This document shows positions 36,701 through 47,130 of a stretch of 64,000 bases of DNA, in pieces (the stretch's first letter is position 1; each line of letters begins with the position of its first letter). The notes under the pieces were generated by a model. The model was given only the letters and a program-made list of their open reading frames with translations, was not told where the DNA came from and did not search any database. Source of the DNA: Eopsaltria australis (lineage: Eukaryota; Chordata; Aves; Passeriformes; Petroicidae); contig JAVTVJ010000068.1 in the NCBI GenBank assembly GCA_034509425.1, positions 2,914,001 to 2,978,000 of the forward strand, given 5' to 3'. The position numbers and the translations under genes are program-made.

Positions 36701-39700
36701 GTAACTATTCAGGAACACAGGCAATATTCTTTCAGGTACTCAATAACCCCCAAATGCTTGATTTTGTTCTGATTAAAAGCTGCATCTTGGTGTAACAAGT
36801 TGGATATATTGCCAGACATTGCAAGACTCACAATCGAGTCTTCTAACTCCCTTTGAATTGGGAGACTGATACCTTTCAGAATGAGATGTGCTGATCAAAG
36901 TTCTGGGGTGCAACAGATGAAATTATTGGATTTTTCCCGATGCTCTTGTTGAAGATCTTGTCTACACAGGGAAGGTGACAGAACATTTCCCATCTGAATG
37001 TTTCAAACAGGGAAGGGAAGCCATCATTCTCCAAACAGCAATGGTGTTTTTGTTTCTCTTAGCAAAGTCTCTCACATGTGTAGGTTTTTGTCTGCCAGAG
37101 GTCCACAAGGTTACAACAAGAAGCAGAACAGTGATAGAATAAACAGCCTGAGTTTGCCTCAGTGGTGTATCTGACATATCACATAGCATGGTGATTTATT
37201 AATGTTGCAGCACACACCAAAACAATTCAAAGTGGACTATATAATCTCAAAAGACAAGATTTAGTTGGCCATATCCTCTTGGAAACAGAGGTTCTAAAAG
37301 CCAGGCCTAGCTGTTTATGGATTGGCAGAGTCTAGTCTAAGTATATTTTAGCTTTTGAGCTTGTCTTCTGTGATGACTTGATCTATTTTGTCTACTTGGT
37401 GGTGGCACAGAGTAGTTCCCGGTCTTGATGTAACATAGTAGGATATCATTTGTGTAGTTTATGAACCTGGATTACATAAAGAGCATCAGTTTCTTAATGT
37501 GACTAGAAAGCACAGATGCTGCAGTGACAATTTACTGAACTGTTGAACCTTCACAATGGTTTCATTTCCATCAAATAGTTCTGGAAGCTTCTAGCTTTTT
37601 TTACATTTATACTGCATTTCTGTTTTGAACATCCTTCCCCCTAGACTAATATGCATGAAGAGGACTTCACAGAACATGAAAATGGAGAATCTGTGACAAC
37701 TGATCCTCAAATCAACAACTAAAAAGAAAACAGGGCTATCTCATATGAAGTGGACCCAGCTGACAGAGCAGAATTATTTTTTTTTAATATTATAGTAGGT
37801 AACATTTTTGTTTAACACAACTTTTCACAATGTAGTAGTTACGGAACTATATGTCTCTAGTAATTTCCAGAAAGATCAGAATTGAAAAACTGGGAGATTG
37901 CATGCTTTCAATTTCAACTTGAATGCTTCTCCTTTTCTGGTTATGATCACAGGCTATAAAGGAAATACCTCACTGATCATTTTGGGAACTGTAAAAGAGA
38001 AACGAACCTCTCCTTAGTGTCCTTGGTTTGCATGGTGATTTTGAAGAGCAAGCAGGGAAGGTCTTATGTCTGCATAAGTCAGGGACAGCCAATTGTGAGT
38101 TACTTGATACCACAGATCTGAAAACTTCACTGAAGGAGACACCAGGAAAAACAGGGAGGCATCAATAATTTATGAATCAGGGCAAAGGAGTAATACCCAG
38201 ATTGCTTAGGAAAATATGCTTACTCAGTACCTTTCTGGGGAGCTTTCATTATAGGCAAAGACCCCAGAGAATTTCAGTTTGAGTGAACTTCTGGAAACCT
38301 GTGTCATTCTGCATCTGAGCAAGTCAGTCCTTGGAGTGCTTTATTTTAGGGAAAGGCTTGGGAAAAGCTCTCAGAGAGCCAACATCCCAGTGATTTGGCT
38401 CCTGATTTATGATGTGCCAGCTCCATCTAAATAAGGCTGAAGACATGCTGACTGTGATGTCCACAGAATCACTTAGGATGCATGTGACTGACTGCTCCTG
38501 AGGCTGGTGTCTTTGAAAGGCTTTGTAGGGAACTTAACCTGGGAAAATCCTTCTGAGGACATCTCTGTGTTGACAATTCTTTGCACAAATATTTAACTTT
38601 GCTTACTACTCTCCAAAGAAATCTAGCTTTTCCCAGATGGTTCCTTTCCTTTGGGAGAATCCTATCCACATGGTAAACAGTGTTCATGGGTGGGTATAGA
38701 GCATGAAGCCTGCCCTCCTGGAGTGAGCTGGGTAGGATGAAAGGACATGGCATGCACTTGTTCTGTGAATCACTTACTAGCTGGTGCCTGCAGCAGTGAT
38801 TTATCCAGTAATGAGCTAAATAAAGAAAGAAAGTGTATCTGTGCTCATTACTTTGAAGCAATTGAAGTTAATTTTGCTAATAAATTAAATATGTCTAAGT
38901 GTTAAAAGCCTAGGAGAGCAGAGAATGACAAGTAATTGGGAAAGGCTTGTGAAAAAAATGTGAGGATTTCCCAGTGGAAGTGGATCTAAACATCCTAGTA
39001 GTTCAAGAAAACTATTCTTGGGGAAAATCTATGGCTACAGTCTCCTTTCTCAATGCCAATTCTTCTATAGAAACTCTGTTTTTTACTTCTCACTGTGCTA
39101 TGTGGGGCTTAGTGTCTCTGTCCTTAGTATCATCCTCACTGATTGCTATTCCTGTCGGGATATTTTAAATCAGAACCTGTCTTGCTTTCCCCTCAGCATG
39201 TCAGTCCGGGTCAAGATCAGGTGGTGCAAGGGGCAACATCCCCTTGTACTTTCCTCCAAGAAATATCATGAGGAAAGAAGTTCTCCACCTCTCTCTGCTT
39301 TCCCCACCAGCTCTCTGACCTGGTTCAGAAAGTGGTCTGTGACCACTTGGTTGGACACAGATGTGGGTCATGCCACAGAGAGTGTAGCATTTCATCAGTG
39401 GCATTTATCCCAAGGGTCTGCAAAACTAGAGTAGGTCTCGGTTACTTTAATCCCCTGTCCTGGGACATTTGACCCCTCCCAGCAGCATTCTCTCTCCTCT
39501 GTTCTGTAGTTCTTTTTGCCCATTGATCAATAGTTATGATGTGTCACTGATTTCTCATCATTAAATGCTGAAGGACACTACAACTCTGCCTTTTTCTCAT
39601 TATCTTTCATTTGTACCATTTTGTTCTCTTCTATCCCTCTGCCACCTTCATTTTCTTTCTCTTCTCCTCCTGTGAGTTTCCTCTTTCCAAATGCTGCCTG

Positions 39701-40199
39701 ACTTATCAGTGCAGTGTCTGCAGCCAACAATACTATTTGGATATCCTTTGTTCTTTACAGACACCTCCTCTCTGATCTCTAGACTGGTGTCCTTGTTGCC
39801 TTCTTCCCTGTTGTGCTTGGCAGACTACAGCAAAACTCCAGCTGGGAGCCTGATTTAAGTTTAACACCATGCTTATTCGTTATTCTTTCACTCTGGCTAC
39901 AACTCCAACATTGCACTCACTATTGCCATTTTTTTTTTTTTTTGTAGCTACCGTGAGCCTGAGAGATAGAAGTGGGGTGTTTCTACACAATAATCGTATT
40001 ATCTAGTGAAGTTTTATGTACCCAGCATGTTTTTGTTGAACAGCCTTTCTCTCATGTCTTTGCTGGCTGTTCAGGAATGCTTCAGATCTCTTCTGTGCTT
40101 AATGTCTGCTGTGTGCTTACCCTGGAAATGGGACTGCCAGAGGGCACAGAGAGACTGGACATGTCCAGGAGCCTCTTCTCAAACTGAATTAAATTAAAA

Positions 40200-40420
40200 T
40201 ACAAAGGATGTGTATGGAAATGGCATATAAATTACTCAGACCCTTATCAAAGCCTGCACCCCCATGGCAGTTAATTAGAGAATTAATAAAAGGATAGGTC
40301 TAACAAAGCAAGCTCTTGATTAAACCTAATCACACCTCTGCTCCTTGGTAAATGTGACGTATAGGAATTCTGAAATTTGCCTAATTGTGTTTGGATTCAG
40401 ATATGTCTAGTTTCCCTCTG
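40200..40420. promoter_or_regulatory. Candidate conserved non-coding element
   Basis: A block with TTAATTAGAGAATTAATAAA, CTAATCACACC and AATGTGACGT (a CRE-like half site) in non-repetitive context. This resembles vertebrate enhancer sequence; not verified by alignment. Confidence 0.28.
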
Positions 40421-41033
40421 CCCTTAACTTGCTGCTACATGAGTTCTAAACCCAGAAAACTTATTAATGGGTGGGATGTGGCCACTGAGGGCATTATGAA
40501 GCTAAGGAACAAGTAAAGGAACAAGTGCCCTCTCAAGTACATAAACATGCATGTGTATGTATAAGTATGTATGGGAATGTCCATAAATGTGTATATCAAT
40601 ATTTGTCTGTAGGGTCTGAGTGAAGCACAGGAAAATGGATGCCAACACCCTTTCAGGCAGGTGAGGTTGGTGGCAATCAGATGGTAATTATTTTGTTTGT
40701 GTTTACAGACTCTGTAGGTATCTCTGCTGCCTGTTGCTCCCAGACCCTCAGAAAAGCGGCCCACATCTTTTTCTGGTGCAGAAATGACAAGTGAGGAAGA
40801 GGTCAAAAGGTTGATAAGCAGGTGTCACAGTCTCCAAATGACTTGTGGCTGTTGAAACACAGGTCCTTAGTTAGAAGGTGAAATGAAAAATCTTGCTGGG
40901 ATATGTAATGAAAGCTTTGCTTTTTCATCATCTGAAAGAGGATCATGGCCATGAATGGTTCCTTTGAAATGACGCCAATATAAAGAATAAATTCATACTG
41001 ATACTGACATTATTGTTAGCAATGCTGACAGTG

Positions 41034-41070
41034 ACAATAATAATAACAACAATATTATTATAGTAGTAAA
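41034..41070 (+). repeat. (AAT)n/(AAC)n low-complexity tract
   Basis: Imperfect trinucleotide run (AATAATAATAACAACAATATT). Confidence 0.7.
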
Positions 41071-42364
41071 CTTGTGACAAGCACTTTGTGTGTATGTTAC
41101 AGGATTTGATGCAGAAATTGTGCTTGTAAAAGGCCATATAAGTATATAAATGTCAACATGACTTTATAAACTAATGTGACCAGAAAGAGGAATGTTCACT
41201 TGATACAGTAGGTAAAGTTGATAATTATTAACAATTAGTACAGAACACTTTAAATAGAGACCTGTTTGTAAAATGTTGACAACAGCAAGCAATGTTAACC
41301 CTCAAGTCCATTTGTTTATTGTTACCTTAGGTGTAATGAAGGCTGTGTAACAGCAATGATAAACTCCTCTTTAAAATGATCTACCTTTAAAAATGCAGTC
41401 AGGATATGCTGAAGAAATAAACCTGTCTCATAGTGTTTAAAATCTTGCTTTTGGGAAAAATACATATTTTGGAAGAAGTCTATGGTATTTCGAATTTCAC
41501 TTTGATGACCTTTTTGTGTACATTGGTATAATCCAGTCACATTTCCCTTTTTTTTTTTAATTAAAAAAGGCAGGACAGTCATTGTTTTGTCAATACTTCA
41601 TGGCCTTCAGGGTTTAAAAATGATCACAAAGACAAAAATAAATTCCATAATAATGTGCTCCTAACACGAATTAGACTTAATTAAAGTAACTGTTGATATT
41701 GGTTTGACACGCCTTGCTAGAAACCACACAAGTTTGTAGCAAGGTAAAGAAACAATTGGTGCTTTAGCATGAGAATACCCATTTTCTTGATGAAGATCAA
41801 ATTAATCATCTTCTATCTATGCAGTAGCACTCTGTTAACTCTTACTGTAGTAAAAGTGAATGTTGTGCCAAGATAACAAGTACAGACTTCTTGAGAAAGA
41901 GCAAAGTACATTCTTCAAATGTCTCTGTACTTTAAACAAAGTCTATGAGAAGCAAGATAGTCTTTTCCTCACATTATCATCTGCTCCATCACAATGAAAG
42001 AAAATCCCATAAAATGGAAAATGAAAAGCAATTAAAATGTAAAGGATAGAATGTTTTATAAAATACATTAAAAAAATAAAGCAATAAGAAAAGCAGACAA
42101 CTTTATCATCTAAAAATTGCCTATTTTTCTCCAATATGTCATATAGATGTCCTTTATACTTAAACTGACATAATATAGTATTAGTTATGTGTATTTTTGG
42201 CATACAATAAGTATAAATTTCCTTCAGTGGAGGACCAAAACATGTACTTCAAAATAGAAGTAATTTAAACAGTAATATGTACAGTAAATGCCATATTTCA
42301 GATCTTTTTCTGTATATTCATTTTTGTTAAGTCAGGAGTCCAGGGAATTTTTATCTCTGCACAG

Positions 42365-42566
42365 TAGCACAGATGTTGTTTCACCCACACCTGGATATGT
42401 CAAGTTTAAAAAGAAGCAACTGGAAGAAAAAAACTTTAAAGATTTAAATTCACATGAATACCAGGAAGAGGAGTACTTTGTCTATTGCTTTGGATCACAT
42501 GGAAAATCTCTAGAGATGACTGAGATAAATTTCTGCAGGGGGAGCGTCATTTGTCACTGTTTCTGA
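42365..42566 (+). CDS. Candidate terminal exon, unknown protein
   Basis: A good acceptor (ATTTTTATCTCTGCACAG) is followed after one base by 66 open codons and a TGA stop. The peptide begins STDVVSPTPGYVKF, has a charged middle (KKKQLEEKNFKDL, then EYQEEEYFV) and ends in a Cys/His-containing tail. Composition and codon choice look more protein-like than most frames in the window. No upstream exon ending in two bases was assigned and no polyadenylation signal was pinned down close by. It lies directly before the CpG-retaining block 42586-42965. No family is recognised; this might also be part of a conserved non-coding element. Confidence 0.28.
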
Positions 42567-42585
42567 CCTTTCCCCCCCCTCTTTC

Positions 42586-42965
42586 TTGAAATCCCTGTTT
42601 AATATTCCATTAAAAAGCATAAAGGGTTTATTCCTGCTCGTAGCAGACCAGTCTGCACCCAGTACAGCCCCACAGGACTCAGAAGAGCACCTTGAACTAC
42701 ATGGGCCTTCAGTCATTCATTTGCTATTAGCAGGCAAAATTGATGGTTTTATTTTACAAAGAAAACTGTTTTTCTTGATGCGTGCCATAAATATACCCCT
42801 GCTGGAACAGTGCAGTCCTCTTAGGGACACGGAATATTTGGCTCATCTTAATTGCAAGAATGTGGTATTTTTTCCTGAGATACAAATAGGGCTTGGGTCC
42901 CAGTGTCCCGTTCCAAACTATAAAAACCGCAGCTTGAAGCAGATCGATTTCTCTGCATCTTAAAA
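42586..42965 (+). other. CpG-retaining block with 125-codon open frame; conserved element or coding
   Basis: A 125-codon frame from ATG to TAA is open, in a different frame from the exon candidate just upstream. The block keeps at least six CpG dinucleotides (for example CTCGTAG, TGCGTGCC, ACACGG, CCCGTT, ACCGCAG, ATCGAT) while the surrounding kilobases have very few. It also contains Hox/Cdx-like sites (TTTTATTTTAC, CATAAATA). Retained CpG in AT-rich DNA points to purifying selection, a hypomethylated element, or recent insertion. The predicted peptide has no recognised domain, so I favour a regulatory element over a gene, without being able to exclude either. Confidence 0.35.
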
Positions 42966-43938
42966 TACAACCTCCTGACAGAAAGGTGGCTGCTTCTACA
43001 GACCTGGAAACAAGCCTACCTAATTTTTATAACTGCCTGTATGTGTATAAATGTTTCTGTTTTAATATGCTGCCCCAGGCCTTGAGGTTCATGTTCTGCT
43101 TATTGAGTTATTTTTCTAATTGCTGAACAGCAGAAACTTTCTGTGATTCACTTGGAGTGGGTAAATGCTTTCAGAATAGGTTTTTGTTATGAGTAATGCT
43201 TTTAGTGCTGCACTTAAGACAGCAGTCACATTGGGGATGTAATTGCTTAACTTGTTAATTTTTTTCTTTTTTATAGCATAAATTTTCATAAAGTTTAAGA
43301 AACTGCAGGAGAAATCAGGAGAAAAAAGCCCCAAACCAAATCCCAACACCCTTTCTCTGGACTATGTGAAAAGTAAAATTCTTGAGGTTGTTTGCAGTAG
43401 TGGGCTTTGAGTGTGAATGCCAGTGTTAAGCATTCTGTGTTTGTTTTGTAAATGTATTTTGTTTAAATATAGGTAAAAATATTTTTTTAACTGTGGGTTT
43501 TGCCTTTTACAAGACCTTGAACGGGGGCTGCCCCCCTCAGTTTGCAGGAGATACCATCCTGAAAGGCAGTCCTGACTTCTCTCCAGTAAAGCATTTAAAA
43601 GGATGACAAAGAAATCTTTACATCTACAAGCAAGGCCAAAATAAAAAAGGAACCCCCCCAGTTTTGTTCAAGGTACACCCTTCTCATCCATGCCTTCAGG
43701 ACTAGATGTAGGTTTAAATTCTTAGAAACTTGAAACAAAACACTCCTTCATTCACTCTGTTGTAGCTGACAGACTGCCGAGTAGCCAACTTGTATGGTGC
43801 CTCTGGATCCTTCACACACTGAACACACAGAGCTGCTGAGGAGGGGGTGTTGTTCTGCAGGATTTGTGGAGTTTTTGGTGGAAAATGCACAGTCATTGAA
43901 TTTAATAACTTTCTTTGGCTGTGGATTTTATTTTATGT

Positions 43939-44006
43939 AATTTTTTTGTTTTGTTTTGTTTGTGTTTGGGATTTTTTTCCTTTTTTTGTTTGTTTTTGTT
44001 TTTAAT
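43939..44006 (+). repeat. T-rich (TTTTG)n low-complexity tract
   Basis: Runs of T broken by single G, similar to the tract at 11764-11806. Confidence 0.8.
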
Positions 44007-44340
44007 AATAGGCGTACCTTTTACTCTAAAGCAAAATGACCTGCTGGAAACAACTTATGGTTTTCTTTATATCAGACACAAGATGTGGCTTATTACCTCT
44101 GAAGATAAGGGGTACACCATCAGCACTGTTTAGGAACATAAGTGAAAGTCTTCTGTGATAGCTGAAGATAGAGTGCTGTAGTTTTTTATCAAAATCCATC
44201 TGCCTTTGCTTTTGAAGCATAGGGATGTTCTTTTCTTGTGAGAAGAACAGAGAACTGTCCCTTTGCATAACAGAACTAAACTTACATGTGAAATGCATGA
44301 TTATACCTTTCTGATATAGGTTTTTACCTTGGACAGAAAT

Positions 44341-44385
44341 TATATATATATATATATCTATGCATATACATATACATATATGTAC
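44341..44385 (+). repeat. (TA)n/(CATATA)n microsatellite
   Basis: About nine TA units followed by CATATA-type units. Likely polymorphic in length. Confidence 0.85.
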
Positions 44386-45446
44386 ACAGATTTGAACTGT
44401 ACATGGGAATATTTTGAAACTAAAGGAGGCTGAAATGAAACACATTGGTAGATCAGATTTTATTTCCTGTAGCTGTCTTCTTCTTCCCTTTGACCTTTAA
44501 TGTCATCAACACAATGCTTGCCGTGACTTAATACGTGTCATTAATATGCCTTATTCACTGGTGTTTACAGAAAGATGTTTTTTCCATGACTTGGCCACAC
44601 TTGTGGCAGACACCATTGGCCGAAACTTTCTGGCTCTTGCCAGTCCAGGATCCGGCTTTGATTCATTGTTTCCAAAAAACACTGGTCCAGAGTACTCCTC
44701 AGCCTGATGTACCATTTTCTTTGCAGTGCTTTGAAAGTCTCAGAACAAATTCCTGTATCTCCCTGTGCGCCAGAGAAACCCCCATTTCCATCTTTCTGAG
44801 ACCCAGTAATCTCAGAATCACTTTTCCCCCTTTTCCCCTCATTGTGAAGAGGCAACAGTTGTGATCAGGCTGCTCTGCCTGGGTCAGCTCCCACTGCCAG
44901 CATGTGACTGCCCAGCAGAGCCATGAGCCCTCTCCTGGGAGTCACCCCACTTCTCTACAACACTCCAGTCAGGGGAAGTTTTATCAGGGCTTAAAAACTG
45001 TGCTGGTGGTAGTTCTGATGACTTCAATCTCAATAAATAATGCTTAGCAAGGGGCAGATTGCAAGTCTGATTACTTGTTGATTAATTAATTTTCCTTAAT
45101 TAAATTAATTCATTGCAGCAGGAACAGCTGTTAGACTTCACAAGGGCTGGAGTTATTGTAGTACTGGAATCTCTTGAAGTATTAACCCTTTGGTCTAGCA
45201 CAGGACAGAGATTATTTAAATGTGTCCTGTGAAAATGAAAATGTACTGCATGCAAGACACGCAGTTTCCAAAGAAGCAATTCTTGGGAATTCCCTGGAGC
45301 AGGATATGAAAAAAAGTTGAAACAAAATAAGAATGTGGCATTTAAAACTCCTTGCATTACTAAGACAGCATTCTCCCACCTCTGTAAAACAATCTGCATT
45401 TCCCTGCTTACCCCTCTTTTCCTGAAACAACCACTGGGCAAGCTAA

Positions 45447-46440
45447 ATCACAGAATTACAGAATTAACTAGGTTGGAAATTACCTTGGAGATCATCAAGT
45501 CCAGCCTATGTCCTAACACCGCCTCATCAACTAAACCATGGCACTGAGTGCCACATCCAGTCTTTTTTAAACACTTCCAGGGACAGTGACTCCACCACCT
45601 CCCTGGCCAGCCCATTCCAATGCCCAATCACCCTTTCTGTGAAGGACTTTTTCTTAATGTCCAGCCTAAACTTCCCTTGGCACAGCTTGAGGCTGTGTCC
45701 TCTCACCTTGTCACTGGTTGCCTGGGAGAAGAGACTGACCCCCACCTGACTACAATCTCCTTTCAGAGAGTTGTAGAGAGTGATAAAGTCTCCCCTGAGC
45801 CTCCTTTTTTTTCATTCTAAACAACCCCAGCTCCCTGAGCCATTCTTCACAGAGGTTGTGTTTTAGACCCCTCACCAGCCTTGCTGCCCTTCTCTGGACG
45901 TGCTCAATCATCTCAATGTCCTTCCTAAACTGAGGGGCCCAGAAATGGACACAGCACTCGAGGTGCAGCCCCACCAGTGCCAAGTACAGGGGGAGAATGA
46001 CCCCCTTGGTCCTGCTGACTACACCATTCCTGACACAGGCCAGGATGCCATTGGTTTTCTTGGCCACCTGGGCACAGCTGGCTCATGTTCAGCTGCTGTT
46101 GACCTGTGCCCCCAGGTCCCTTTCACTCTCCAGCCATTCTGTCCCCAGCCTGTGGTGCTGCAGGGGCTTGTTGTAGCCAAAGTGTAAGACCCAGCACCTG
46201 GACTTGTTAAACCTCATATTGCTGGATTCAGCCCATCAATCCAGCCTGTCCAGGTCTCTCTGCAGAGCTCTCCTACCCTCCAGCAGATTGGTACTCACTC
46301 CCAGCTTGGTGTCATCTGCAAATTTACTGATGGTAGACTCAGTATCCTCATCCAGATCACCAATAAAGGTATTAAACAGGACTGGACCCACTACTGATCC
46401 CTGGGGGACACCACTAGTGACTGACTACCAACATCCACTC
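45447..46440 (-). mobile_element. CR1 LINE, longest copy in the window (about 1 kb)
   Basis: The plus strand from ATCACAGAATTACAGAATTAACTAGG to CTGGGGGACACCACTAGTG is the reverse complement of the avian CR1 3' kilobase, so the element is on the minus strand and 5'-truncated near 46440. Landmarks include the terminal repeat at the 3' end (two CAGAATTA units), the ORF2 C-terminus and part of the reverse-transcriptase region further up. Its wording in the 3' 400 bases is closely similar to the copy at 6.2 kb, so both probably come from related subfamilies. The 5' boundary is approximate because the match fades between 46420 and 46450. Confidence 0.95.
45527..46067 (-). pseudogene. CR1 ORF2 C-terminal remnant
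   Basis: The minus strand encodes, in one frame (45750-46067), [24 protein letters not shown] and [14 protein letters not shown], the region after the reverse-transcriptase core. In another frame (45527-45745) it encodes [24 protein letters not shown] and SLEVFKKD, the C-terminal end. The change of frame near 45747 shows a frameshift. Stops interrupt the part upstream of 46067. In intact CR1 this protein supplies endonuclease and reverse transcriptase; this fragment lacks the endonuclease and catalytic motifs. Confidence 0.92.
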
Positions 46441-46689
46441 ATCACCTGGATGCTCCCTCCAACATGCCTCCATGTGGCTGGGAGCTGGCTTCTTTCTCTT
46501 GGATTCCTTATTGCAGCAGTCATCCAGGATGAGCTAAAACACAGATTCCAGCCCCTTGCCTCCTTTCTCCTGGTGTCACAACACTTATCAATGCCCATCT
46601 CTCTCCTCATCCTTCTCTCACGTCCTCAGTCCCTGTCCCTCCAACTGCAAGGTGCTCAGGAAGCCTCCTCAGGTGCCTACATGTGAACT
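46441..46689. other. Pyrimidine-rich spacer between CR1 and zinc-finger relic
   Basis: C/T-rich plus strand with no recognised feature. It may include diverged CR1 sequence at its left end. Confidence 0.35.
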
Positions 46690-47130
46690 CATACACCTTA
46701 TTCCTGGTGCAGGAGCAAAGGAGGGATTATCTCTGGGTTCAATTTGACCTCCCTTCTGTGAGGACTCCCCTAGCAAATAGGGGTTTCCCCAGATGGTTGG
46801 TTTCCTAAATCTCTCTTCTGTGTGGGTTCTCTGTTTCCAACAAAACAGTCCCCATCAGAAAGGTTTGGTGTTCATCACCTCATATGGGGTCTGTGATAAG
46901 GCAAGGACAGATTCTGGCTTTTTTATCTCTCAGAGGTCATTGATCAGTGTTTCTCCTACATAGACCCTTGTTTTTATTTTACCACAGATCTGTGACTTCG
47001 CCTGCTGCCCAGCCAGGGGAGCCTGGCACATTTCTTTATGTCTGAGACAGTTCTTGTGTTAAGCTTTTCTCACATTTCAAATATTTATACAGCATCTCTC
47101 AGGTGAATTTGTTCATGCTGTCTTGGGTAG
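46690..47130 (-). pseudogene. Decayed C2H2 zinc-finger gene fragment
   Basis: On the minus strand, 47120-47061 lines up with a C2H2 finger plus linker. The bases around CATGAACAAATTCAC and GAGAGATGCTGTATAAATATTTGAAATGTGAGAAAAGCTT correspond to the H-x3-H, TGEKPYKC and C-x2-C region ending in GKSF, with a one-base deletion after the second His codon region and several substitutions (TAT where Cys TGT is expected). A second linker-like stretch, CAGAGAACCCACACAGAAGAGAG, lies at 46833-46811. Stops and frameshifts throughout show it is dead. Spacing between the two anchors fits a tandem array of 84-nt finger units only loosely. In birds, KRAB-less and other C2H2 arrays are numerous, so an old fragment is plausible. 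The outer limits are guesses. Confidence 0.4.

Larger units (their letters stand above)
33766..42364. other. AT-rich intergenic or intronic DNA, no supported gene
   Basis: About 8.6 kb with no recognised gene. Long but uninformative open frames are 130 codons on the minus strand (38469-38861) and 138 codons on the plus strand (39018-39434). A homeodomain-site-rich block lies at 40200-40420. A T run at about 39931-39944 and an AAT/AAC-rich tract at 41034-41070 are the only low-complexity features. Confidence 0.4.
42966..45446. other. AT-rich DNA with simple repeats, no supported gene
   Basis: The stretch holds a T/G low-complexity tract (43939-44006), a TA/CATA microsatellite (44341-44385) and a TTAATTAA-rich patch at about 45081-45112. 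Open frames of 96-139 codons occur on the minus strand (for example 44026-44445) but part of that one is translated microsatellite. No domain is recognised. Confidence 0.4.

Noticed and set aside
38469..38861. 130-codon minus-strand open frame
   Set aside because: No domain, no CpG enrichment, no supporting splice signals.
39018..39434. 138-codon plus-strand open frame
   Set aside because: Hydrophobic start but no recognised family and no clear exon boundaries.
44026..44445. 139-codon minus-strand open frame
   Set aside because: It reads through the TA/CATA microsatellite, giving a repetitive I/Y/C run; composition artefact.
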